Positions 46,701-55,832 of a DNA stretch of 64,000 bases are shown here, in pieces. The notes below the pieces were generated by a model. The model did no database searches and was not told where the DNA came from. It saw nothing but the letters and a program-made list of their open reading frames with translations. A program made the position numbers and the translations under genes. The stretch comes from Clavaria fumosa (Eukaryota; Basidiomycota; Agaricomycetes; Agaricales; Clavariaceae): the NCBI GenBank assembly GCA_951802425.1, contig OX637797.1, forward strand, positions 3,162,001 through 3,226,000, in the 5' to 3' direction. The first letter of the stretch is position 1, and each line of letters starts with the position of its first letter.

Positions 46701-47387
46701 GAGTTCGTATACAATAACACCCCTCATAGCGCGACTGGTGTCTCCCCGTTCTTCGCGAACAAGGGATACCACCCTAGACTCACGATTTCTCTCAATGACG
46801 TACCCGCGCACGAAGCTCATATGGTCGCGACCGATCTCAAGACGCTCCATCAACACTTACGAGATCAACTCAAGGTCGCGAACGAGGCCTACTCGCGCTT
46901 TGCGGACAGGAAGAGAGAGGTTACACCAAACTGGAAAGAAGGAACGAAGGTGTGGTTAGACTTGCGGAATGTGAAGACAAAGAGACCGATGAAGAAATTG
47001 GACTCGAAACGAGCCGGACCTTTCCCCATACTTGCGAAAGTTTCGACTCACGCATATTGTCTCCAGTTACCGAAATCGATGTGAGAAATTCACGACATTT
47101 TCCACGTTTCGTTACTCGAGAAGGTCTACGATGACACTTTCCCCCAGCGGCAACAGCAACCCCCACCCCCTATCGAGGTCGACGGCGAACAACATTATGA
47201 AGTCGCCGACATACTAGATTCTCGAAGGAGGGGTAGGAAAGTGCTTTACCTTGTACGATGGGAAGGTTACGGACCCGAGGACGACACCTGGGAACCAATA
47301 GAATCACTTTCCGGCTCGAAGGAACTCCTCAAGGACTTCCACGCGACCTACCCGGAAAAACCTCGCGCAACTCGCGCAACTCAATAA
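43647..47387 (+). pseudogene. Element B pol: protease, RT, RNase H, integrase, chromodomain
   Basis: One reading frame runs from the gag overlap to TAA at 47385-47387 and is broken only by TGA codons at 44538, 45288, 46197 and 47082. Each sits where the family has a codon one CpG transition away (CGA). Domains in order: aspartic protease (NTLVDCGASMNFIDF), RT ([24 protein letters not shown], intact [10 protein letters not shown]), RNase H (LECDASDYAIAAILSQ, YDKELLAIHDAF), integrase zinc finger (HNHKLRGHPGIRKTTQ, GCHTCARA), DDE core (SMDHIEALPP, VSDRGRLF, ETDGQTERVNQV), and chromodomain (YLVRWEGYGPEDDTWEP). Catalytic residues look intact, so the copy decayed mainly by nonsense changes. Confidence 0.93.
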
Positions 47388-47605
47388 TTTTCCTCGCCTC
47401 TTTCTCGTTTTTTCTTCACTTTCTCACTTCGGACTTCACAGCAACTCATATATACGCAATAAAAAATACAACAAGAAAATTTCTATCTACTGGTTGCGAG
47501 CTTTTTCCTTCCCCTTTCGCGACCCTTCTGCTCCTTCCCCGCCTTCCACACTCGCGACTTCTTCTTCCTCTCCCCCCTTATCCTCCTTTCCAACCACGGG
47601 ACCCT

Positions 47606-49505
47606 TCAACTCCACACCCACTGGTCCACCCTCGGGAGATCCAATAGTTCCCTCCGCACGCGACGTTGCTCCTGCTCTGCCCATTTCTCCACCCATGGCG
47701 GGAGCTCTTGAGGCGGCTTCAGCAAGAGGTCTTTGTAGGCAAAGAAGACCATTTCGAGGCCTCGTCGTCCTCGAAATCGAGCCTCACGGAGCTCGCCGAC
47801 CATCGTCATGCACCGACTGCGCAATTCTAGAAACAAACCATCAGCCCATCGTCAAGAATACGAAATCTGCGATGACTTACCTCGTTCCTGTTCCCTCGAT
47901 GCCGATAACTCCCCCTCCATCTTCCCTACAGTCGCGAACAATCCTATAAAAAAGACACGAATTAGTTCATTTTATACTCGCGACTGTAGAACTTACTGTG
48001 TTCCGACTCCTCCGCCTCCGCGAGCCTATGCTGAAGCTCCTCCAGCTCAATCCTTGGATCTAGATAAACAGGAGAATCAGTTAGAACGTCGCGAGGTGAA
48101 ATTACGACTTACTGGCCCATTCCTTTTTCACCGTCGCGATTACCCCCTTTACTTCCTCAAATCCTTCGCGAGTCTTTTCCGTCGACGCCAACCACTCTAC
48201 GGGCAAATTAGCTTATTTCACACTCACGAGAGTTGACTTACCTTCTTTCTCCTTCTTCAAATCCTTTACTTCGCGACGCGAGTCCCTCAATTTGGTCTCC
48301 TGGTCTGAGGAAACAAGGAAATTACTTTGTGACACAGTAAAACAAGTGAATACTTACCTTCCCAGTCACCCTCAAGCGCCTCGAAATCCCTCTCCACCTC
48401 CACTATCCGCGCTCTCAATTTCGCGATCTCCGCATCCACCTCCTCCCTCCCTTTCCCTGCCAACATGCGAATTCAATAAAAAACACGAAGAGCCAGGGAG
48501 CATTGAACACTTACCTTTGTCACCCCTCCGCAATGCTACCAACTCGCGTTTCGCTACCGCCAGCTCTGCATCCAACTCCGTCTCCCGATGCGACTTGTAT
48601 ACCCACGCAATCTTCTGCGTGGGTTCCGCGACTTGCTGACGGAGCGTCGCGAGCTCCCTCTCGAGATCGACCCTTGGGACCAAGGTCCCCGCGACCTTCC
48701 CTCCCTCCTCCACCAACTCCCCTGACGACACCAGTTTCGCGACTCGCCTTTTTGTCGATGGACCGGGTGTCGGGGACCGCGACTGAGCCCTGGTTCGTTT
48801 CCCGCAAGTCGGCCGGGTAGGAGTCCCCGGGACGGACAGGGTAGCATACCCTGTCCCCACTTGACTTGCCACCTTCGGAGTCACCACCCCCAGCGTTTCT
48901 GACCCTTCGGCGCGCTTCAGCGCCTCGTCGACCCGTGCGTCATCCCAACCGTATTCATTTTTGACACGCCATCGCCGAAATTCTTGGACCCAGGAACATT
49001 TGCCGTGGTCCTCCACGCACTGGCGACACTTGCCGGCCCTTTGCAACACAATTGTCGCAGTCCTGTGTTTTAACAATTAGAAGGGATGAGTGGAACGAGA
49101 AATACTATTACGCACCTCGCGCTCCCTCTCGTTCCACTCCTTATTCTCCTTCACTGACCCGATTTTCTTCCAAGCCTTTAGAAATTCCACGGGCGACGGG
49201 TCAGCCCCGCCCGTGACTTTGCCCCTTATTCCGCTAGGGCCCGCAACATTTTCTTCCGCCCGACTTGGGCCCGCGACGTCGCTCCTCGTTTCGCTAGAGC
49301 CCGTGACCTTGCCCTTCTTCTTTTCACGCCCCACGGTTTCTTTGCGAAGACGCGCGCATCGCTCTTGCTCGGCCTTTTGGTGGGCCAACATCTCGGCCAG
49401 CACCTCTTTGTCGCGGCTAGCCTCACCCCTTTCGAACTCCTTGTATTCGCGCATTTCGTGTTCGAGTTGGGTTCCAGTGTGTTTGAGGACATTGGAGGAG
49501 ACCAT
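47606..49505 (-). CDS. Intron-rich antisense gene inside element B: Cys-cluster coiled-coil protein
   Basis: Eight minus-strand exons: 49505-49116, 49062-48515, 48456-48358, 48304-48242, 48196-48113, 48059-47997, 47943-47881, 47826-47606. Introns are 45-58 bp; six of the seven start GTAAGT, end in CAG or TAG and are phase 1. About 510 codons. Exon 1 is charged and helical (EMREYKEFERGEASRDKEVL). Exon 2 opens with a Cys cluster (CDNCVAKGR, then CRQC...CSWVQEF) followed by a Ser/Thr/Pro-rich basic linker and a coiled coil. Exons 3-7 encode continuous heptads (EIAKLRARIVEVERDFEALE); exons 4-7 are 21, 28, 21 and 21 codons, whole numbers of heptads. The last exon ends with RGLEMVFFAYKDLLLKPPQE. 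The exon 1-2 junction is one nucleotide out of frame, so this copy may be broken or the junction misplaced. Function unknown; a nucleic-acid-binding or capsid-associated role is speculation. Confidence 0.75.
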
Positions 49506-49609
49506 GATGGTTGAACTTAGAGGAAAATTTCGAGTGTCATGACCTGATCAACAAACATCACGCTGACTAACAGTTACATGACCTCCACTCTCACGGGGCT
49601 CGAGGCTTG

Positions 49610-49621
49610 AAGGGGGGGTAA
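49610..49621 (+). other. Polypurine tract of element B
   Basis: AAGGGGGGGTAA lies directly before the 3' LTR, the expected site for plus-strand priming, and shows that the antisense gene lies inside the element. Confidence 0.8.
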
Positions 49622-51004
49622 TGTCAGGACCCATCCATTTTTCCTCAACCTAACAACTCTATCACCACTCATGGACCTCCCGACGTTCCCCTACCACCTC
49701 GCGAACCCCCCTACACTCTTCCGAAACACGCTATCAGCTTCTGAACACCTCTCAGGCCTCCATCATCTCCTCACGACACTCACGATCATACCACCATACT
49801 TGCGTCACCTCCCGCCACCTCACCTTACGCATATTCACTGCTGAACCCACTATTCGATGCTCAACACGCTCTTACATGGCTCCTGCAGCGACACGTGACT
49901 TGCCACACGGCACACCGGCGTTACTCGCGTTACCAGCGTTACTCACATGACATACCGCCCAAAGACCGCCCAAGGTCACCTGCCTCACCAGCGCCGTCCA
50001 CGTGACCACTCGCCTGACCGCGCGACCTTAACGATGAAACGTGCCACCGGCGGTCAAGCTGTGTATCCTTTCAAATTATGTTCTCCCTTCTTCTTCTCAG
50101 TCATCTATAACTGCATTAGCCCTGGACCAAGCCCCTCTGCCCAGTCGTAGTTACACATACGCTTATTTAGTTAGGTCGCGACCCATGACCAGTCACGTCC
50201 GCGACCTTACCTATGCTTAGTTTACCCCTCGCGATCTTAGTAGAACACGCGCACGGTCACTCTACGACTAGTTATACCCCGTACTACTATAGTCTTGTCG
50301 CCTGGCGCTCTCTGTACTTTCCCTTTCTCGTCATACTCCCTGCACGTACGTATATATAAGGTCTCGCATGTACTTATGGTACTCTAGACTTGATATTGAT
50401 GCACATTGGTTTAAGCTTGAGGCTAGTACGCCCTTTGAGCTTGGAACCATCGCGATTGATAGGTCTTGTCTCTCTTGGTGACCACAAGATTGCCAAGACA
50501 CGCTCTACTCTGTTCTAACTCGCCCTCTGCGCTCGTACAACTCGCACGATCCAAGTATTCTCTATTATTCATCTTGGTACTGATCTTAGAACTCTACAGG
50601 TTCACCCGTTGGTTGGCAAAGTCATCGCCTTCACCGACACATTCCTCAACACCGTCGCGACCACCGCGACCCTTCCAACATTGTCTATTTCTTTCACCTC
50701 GTCTTCTTCCTTCTCTACGCTTCGTTGGTCAACCTCGCGACCTTCTCAGCATTGTCACTTTCTCCCACCTCGTCTATTTCTTTCTTCATGCTTCGTTGGT
50801 CGACTTCGCGACCCTCTCAGCGTCACCCATTCCCCCCCTCCTTGTCAATTTCCTCCTTTACACTTTGTCTACTGACTTCGCGACCTTCCGGGACCGAGCA
50901 TTCTCGACTGTGCTCTACAGTTGATTGGTCTTAGCGAGTTTCCAGCATAGGTCACCAACAAGTCGATCTCTGGCACTACTATCGAGACGGGACAGGCCCT
51001 AACA
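49622..51004 (+). repeat. 3' LTR of element B
   Basis: 1383 bp, TGTCAGGACCC...CCCTAACA, partner of 34387-35756. It may also supply the upstream region of the antisense gene whose start codon is about 115 bp to its left. Confidence 0.95.
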
Positions 51005-51009
51005 CCAGA

Positions 51010-52028
51010 CAGATGAAGGCTGTCTTCCACTCATCACCTTCGCGAATTCGGATGTTACTGAAGCCTCGAACAATGTCCATTGCCATGTAGATGGCCTTCC
51101 CCTTAAGGGCATCCAGAATGTCTCGGATTAGTGGGAGTGGGTGTGCGTCCTTCTTTGTTACGGCATTGAGTTCACGATAGTCGATAATGGGCCTTAGTTT
51201 CTTTCCTTCTTGTTTAAAAAAGAGAGGCGCGGCCCACAGGGAGTTAGAGGGTCGGATTCGTCCACTTTCTAGGTTCTCCTCGATCCATGTCTTGAGCTCC
51301 GGGTAGTATGCCCACGGTACTGAGTAGATTTTTGAGCATTTCGGTATGGCATCGCTCTGAGTTTCGATCGCATGGTCGATGGCTCCACGCGAGGGTGGTA
51401 GCTTCGAGAATGCTGAGATAGAAAACACATCTGGAAACTCTTCATGGTAAGGGGGGACTAGCGCCTCAGTGAAGCTCCCTTGAGCCACCGTTATCACTCT
51501 TGGGACGGGGGTAGTCTTCTTGGGCGGGGGGAAGACAATTGTGCGCTCGACCCAGTCGATTTCGGGGTTGTTCCTTCGGAGCCAGTCGTCGCCAAGGTAG
51601 AGGTGTGGAGGATGGAATTGTCCAACCAACAGGGTGATATTCTGGCAGAAGCTTTGTCCGATGCCAATGGTCAGGTTTGCGGTCTGCGTGATCATTCCTA
51701 TGGCATTGGAAGACCCATCAGCGTTTATCGAGTACAAGGGTTGGGGGAGGTTGCTCAGTTTCAATCCTAAGCTTTGGGTGTATTTCTTGTCGATGGCAGA
51801 GGCCGAACACCCAGAGTCCACTAGTGCGTATCCGAGTTTTCGTCTTCCATTACTGGGGTTTTCCATTACTACCGGTATTTCCATGCAAGGCTTGTCGGGG
51901 TTTGCCTTGACTTTTTCTCTCCTCAGGTTCAGTCTAGAGGGTGGAGAAGGGGTCACCAGGACCTGTTTATTCATGGTGGGGACACGAGGGGGTACATAAC
52001 TTTTCTTCGGCGAAGAGGCTGAACTCAT
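51010..52028 (-). pseudogene. Element A pol, N-terminal part: protease and RT fingers
   Basis: The frame starts at ATG 52028, which overlaps the gag stop in the sequence ATGA. It encodes a retropepsin-like protease (YALVDSGCSASAID, LYLGDDWLRRNNP) and the start of reverse transcriptase ([36 protein letters not shown]). It is cut by element B at 51009 and continues at 34386. Confidence 0.9.
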
Positions 52029-52928
52029 TCTTCGCCGGTAGTAAAATCCGCTATTTCTTTTTCTCTAACCGCAACCAAGTCTCTCAACCTCGCGATCTCG
52101 GCCTCCGCTTGTTCCAACTGGTCACTCGGAGCTTCCGTGGGTGTTTTGCGAGTCGGGGTAATTGGAGCAGGGAGGGTAATTACTCCTCGGACCTGCTGGG
52201 TGTGGCACGTGGGCAGGAGCGGACAATTCTTGGAGATGTGACCAAAGCCCCAACAATTGTAGCACTGGAGCTCAGCGGGCTTCGGATGGGAGCGGTCGAC
52301 GATCATTGCGTCGGGGTTTCTAGCTGGCATGACGGCGGGTGGGAGTCGGGTCTGGGTCGTGGTTGTGCGTGGAGGAGGAGCGGGGGCGCGGGCTTTTCGG
52401 AGCGACTTGAACTCTTGCCAGAGGTCATCCATCCGGATTGCCTTGTTTCTCCACCCGATGTAGGTGGCAGGGAGGGTGTCGGAGTTGTAGATTTTCTCGA
52501 CGAGGGGCTGGTTAAGCCCGTTCTTGAGGTACTCAATAAGAACCGATTCGTGGTGGGTGATGGTGAGGTGTGCCAAGCGATAAAGTCGGTCGAACTCGGT
52601 GAAGAATTCTCGGGCAGTTTTGCCGCTCTGTCGGAGTTTCTGGAGATTGGCGAGGGCCCGGGTTTTGTCGGCCGTGTCGAGAAATTCGTCGTCTAGGTCA
52701 TTCACGAAGTTGGCCCAACTTCCCGTGGTCTCCATCTCGATTATTCGGTCGACTCAGGCATTAGCCCATTCTTCGGCGTAGTCCAGACACATCTTGTTAA
52801 GAACAAAGTAGATTTTCTTTGCATCGGTCTCATACCTCTCATGTTCAGAGGCAAAGAGGAGGGTAAACTGTCGTTTGAACGTCTGGTACCCAGTCTGGTC
52901 TCCATTGTAATCCTTTACCATGATACCG
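52025..52928 (-). pseudogene. Element A gag
   Basis: The gag frame starts near 52932 (MMSSGIMVKDYN), overlapping the stop of the leader ORF. It has a Ty3/gypsy gag core (FASEHERYETDAKKIYFVLN, NLQKLRQSGKTAREFFTEFD), one TGA at about 52754-52756 consistent with CGA decay, a CCHC knuckle (CYNCWGFGHISKNC) and a terminal coiled coil (LEQAEAEIARLRDLVAVREK). It ends at 52025 overlapping pol by four bases. Confidence 0.88.
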
Positions 52929-53848
52929 CTACTCATCATCGGAGTCGAGGTCGTACGGCTGGATTGATGAGACGTCTGAGGGTCCGGGGGATGAGACATC
53001 GTCGGTGTCAGTGAGAGGGTTGAGAGGCTCAGGCTGTGGTATGTGGATGGCGGCTCGGTATCTGGCGGCGAGTGCTCTAGCTGCCAAGAGATCGGGGATG
53101 TTAGTCGGGGTGATGGGGGAGACTGGAACGTTAACGGGGATCCGGGAGCGTCTGCTAGGAATGGTGGGATAGGGCTGAGTGGTACGAGGCTTCCAGTCCA
53201 CGATGTATCGTGTGGTGGTATCGACGAGGTATTCAGCTCGGTGTCTGGTGATTGTAATGAAACGTTCGCTGGGCTGGGTCTGCGTGCACTTATTGGCGAA
53301 AGTTCGGGTGGTGGGTACGGGCGAGGCGGGATGCGGAGATGGCGAGGCTTCGGTGGAAGCGGGGGTCGGGATATTGTCAAGTTCTTCGATGTTGAGGCCT
53401 TCTAAGACCTCGGCGATGTCTTCTTGTTGTTGGGCAATCCAAAGTTCGGTCAGGCGCTCGTGCAGGCCTTCTATGAATTCGACCTGACTATAGGTCTCGA
53501 ATATGCGCTGTACACGGAGGGTTCTGGAGGTAAGTAGTCCGGTGGGGATAAACTGCCTCTCAACGGAACAATAAACGACGCTCTTCGGGTACTTTCGGTA
53601 CTCGGGAGTGGGCGGGCATGTGATTGCGGTCGGGGTTCGTCTGTCGATGTGTCGCAGACGGTTTCATCGCCAGGTCTCGCAGATTTCAATCAGTCCGGGA
53701 GGGGGTGGCAGGTGCAAGGCGTATTGCCGTGTTCGGTAGGCTTGGTTGGTGGGGTCGTTTGTACGAGTCGCAAGGACAGTGGGAGAAGCCAGGTTTGAAA
53801 AGGGAACCAGGTCCAGAGGGGAGGTGGTTATGGGCAGACTTGTTATTA
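52929..53848 (-). pseudogene. Element A leader ORF upstream of gag
   Basis: One frame from just inside the 5' LTR to the stop at 52929-52931 (DLDSDDE), with a single TGA at 53664-53666 after EICETWR. It contains QAYRTRQYALHLPPPPGLIE, a helix ETYSQVEFIEGLHERLTELW, and an acidic tail. Its stop overlaps the gag start codons. The same arrangement, with a similar helix, precedes gag in element B. No known domain. Confidence 0.6.
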
Positions 53849-54438
53849 TGTTATGGCTCACGTAGCCGGGAGTCCTAGGCAGGCTGGCTGGGTAAGAGGA
53901 CAAGTGGGTGGTATTCGGAATAACAAGTCTGAGGTTTACATCGTGTCTACTTACCTACTTATATACTAAATTAATGAGGTGGGGTACTGATTACGGTACA
54001 AGGAGAAGGAGAAAGGAATGGCAACGGTCGCGCGTAGCGTAGGGGTGAAAGTATCCAGGGAACGGTCACATGGTTGCGGGGACGACAAGAAGAGAAGTCG
54101 CGGTCGTCAGGAGGATGGATAGCAGGCGGGGGAAGGGATAAGGGTGCTAAGGGGACAGGACAATGGTAACGGGAGGGAAATACAAGGAGATCGCCGGATC
54201 TGGACTGGTCTTGATGGTGTCAAGTCGTCAGGTGTCAAAGAGAGACAGGATGATGGCATCCCGCATTGACGTTCCATCACGGAAATGGGCCGTCTCCTCG
54301 GTAGTGGTCATGTGATGGGTAGTCAGGTGGTCGGGCGCTTACCAGCCACGTGATCGTTGGCTAGTTAGTCACATGTCCGGGGTCCCGGGCATGTCCCGTG
54401 ACATATGCACGGTGGTCACCTGACTACGCACCGTAACA
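53849..54438 (-). repeat. LTR of element A (5' LTR in element orientation)
   Basis: 590 bp, partner of 31417-32006, followed on the right by the CCAGT target duplication. Confidence 0.95.
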
Positions 54439-54585
54439 CCAGTCTTGTCTGGGTGGACCAGGTGGAGAGTGTACAGACCCAGGTTCAGCCAGTTTGGGAG
54501 GTGGTCCCTCCAGGGTCAGGCCTGATATGTGTAGGGTGCCTGGGGAGGAGGGTGTTAGGGCTTGTCCCATCTCATAAGTAATGCC

Positions 54586-54590
<5 letters not shown>

Positions 54591-54620
<30 letters not shown>

Positions 54621-54861
54621 CCCATTCATACTCATTTTGGGGCATTGCCCTATGCTAGAGTATGCTACCAGTGTACCTATCTCTGAATCCCATCTGTCCA
54701 TGCTTCTACATATGCTATGGGTCGCTGAGCGACACCAATGCGTGGGGTGCGCTTTGTGAGAGGTTCGTGAGTGTACGTGCAGAGGAGTACCTAAAAGGGG
54801 TGCTCCCGGGTGCATTAAAAAACCCCTGGTGTAGGGGAAAAAGCTACCAGTGACCATTCGA
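54591..54861 (-). mobile_element. Poly-A-tailed retroposon (SINE-like), 271 bp
   Basis: On the minus strand a ~240-bp unit ends in 30 A residues (T-run 54591-54620 on the plus strand). It interrupts LTR B'' and is flanked by AAAGG(TT) at 54586-54590 and 54862-54866, a likely target duplication. It has no ORF of note and includes CpG-containing segments such as GGTCGCTGAGCGACACC. Target-primed insertion by a LINE machinery is inferred. I see no clear tRNA A/B boxes. Confidence 0.65.
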
Positions 54862-55832
54862 AAAGGTTGATTTGTTGGTGGCTGGTCCTGTAAACTTGCT
54901 AAGACCAATCAACTGTTGAGTACAATCAATGATACTTGGTCCTGGAAGGTTGTGAAGTTGATAGATGAAGTGTAGAAAGAGAAAAAGATGATTTGAGAGA
55001 GAAGTGTCAGGACTCAGGACCCATTCATTTTTCCCTTACCTAAGCCAACTTTACCAACACCTACAAACCTCCTGACAGCCCTCTACAACCTTGCGAGCTC
55101 CTCTACACACTTCTGAAACCTGCTATCCTCTTCTGGAAGCCTCCCTGACCTCCCCTGCATTCACACAACACTCGCGACCACCATGCCATACTTGCAACAC
55201 CTCTCTCTGCCTCACCCATGTGTATACTTTGCCCAGACCCACCACCTCGATGTGTGACATGCCATTGCACATCTTCTTCAGCTGGCATGTGACTTGCCAC
55301 TTGGCACCCCTGGCACTACCACTACCAGCACCAATATGTTATCAGCATTATGACTGTTACCCATGTTACCAGCATTACCCATGTGACCTCCTGCCCAAGG
55401 TCACCTGTGTCATTGGCATCACCTGCATCACTACTGTCACCCATGTGACTGCTCTTATGACCTTGTGACCTTAACACTCAAATGCACCACCAATGGTCAG
55501 CTGCATATACTCTTCAAATTATGCTCCCCTTCCTCTCCTCAGTTGTCTATAACTATGTTATGTATGATCTGAGGATCCCCCTGTAGTTATAGTTACATAT
55601 ATGATTATTTAACCAGGTCGCAACCTGTGACTGGTCATGCTTGCAACCTTACCTATGCATTCCTAACCCCTCACGACCTTAGTAGAGCATGTGCATAGTC
55701 ACTATACAACTAAACATACCCCGCACTACTATAGTTCTGTCACCTGGTGACTTCTGTACTTTTCCTCTTTCATTATACTCTACTGTATGCATGTATATAA
55801 GTCTCGCATGTACTTCTTGTACTGTAGACTTG

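Larger units (their letters stand above)
34387..51004 (+). mobile_element. LTR retrotransposon B (Ty3/gypsy, chromodomain) carrying an antisense gene, split by element C
   Basis: B sits inside A's reverse transcriptase. LTRs are 34387-35756 and 49622-51004 (TGTCAGGACCC...CCCTAACA). Flanking pentamers are CCGGA (34382-34386) and CCAGA (51005-51009), a target duplication with one transition. Without element C, B is about 10.8 kb, long for a gypsy element, because 2.2 kb between pol and the polypurine tract carries an intron-containing gene on the other strand. Order on the plus strand: 5' LTR, leader ORF (broken by C), gag, pol, antisense gene, polypurine tract AAGGGGGGGTAA at 49610-49621, 3' LTR. 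Confidence 0.95.
31417..54438 (-). mobile_element. LTR retrotransposon A (Ty3/gypsy, chromodomain), split by nested element B
   Basis: The element lies on the minus strand between 590-bp LTRs at 31417-32006 and 53849-54438, both beginning TGTTATGGCTCACG and ending CGCACCGTAACA on the plus strand. Target duplications are CCAGT at 31412-31416 and 54439-54443. Removing element B (34387-51004) leaves about 6.4 kb with leader ORF, gag, protease, reverse transcriptase, RNase H, integrase and chromodomain in that order. A purine-rich tract (GAGGAGAGGATTA on the minus strand) precedes the 3' LTR. The two LTRs differ at about 12 positions by eye, all transitions, 11 of them at CpG. Confidence 0.95.
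31255..54552 (+). pseudogene. Small coding fragment split by element A and cut by a reversed LTR
   Basis: A frame opens at ATG 31255 (MTQNAEVIQDRAGHLQAAVD) and contains a helix-rich, acidic segment (SFSVFIEHLQAGGANAEEAE). It is interrupted at 31416 by element A. Directly after A's second target duplication (54439-54443) the same frame continues with CLGGPGGECTDPGSAS until a reversed B-family LTR begins at about 54553. It looks like the N-terminus of a repeated, gag-like or accessory agaricomycete ORF, but I cannot name it. The ~160-bp left part and ~110-bp right part are all that remain. Confidence 0.5.

Noticed and set aside
47808..49542. Plus-strand ORFs at 47808, 48292, 48503 and 49090
   Set aside because: They are opposite-strand shadows of the antisense gene, whose exon phases and splice sites are far more coherent.
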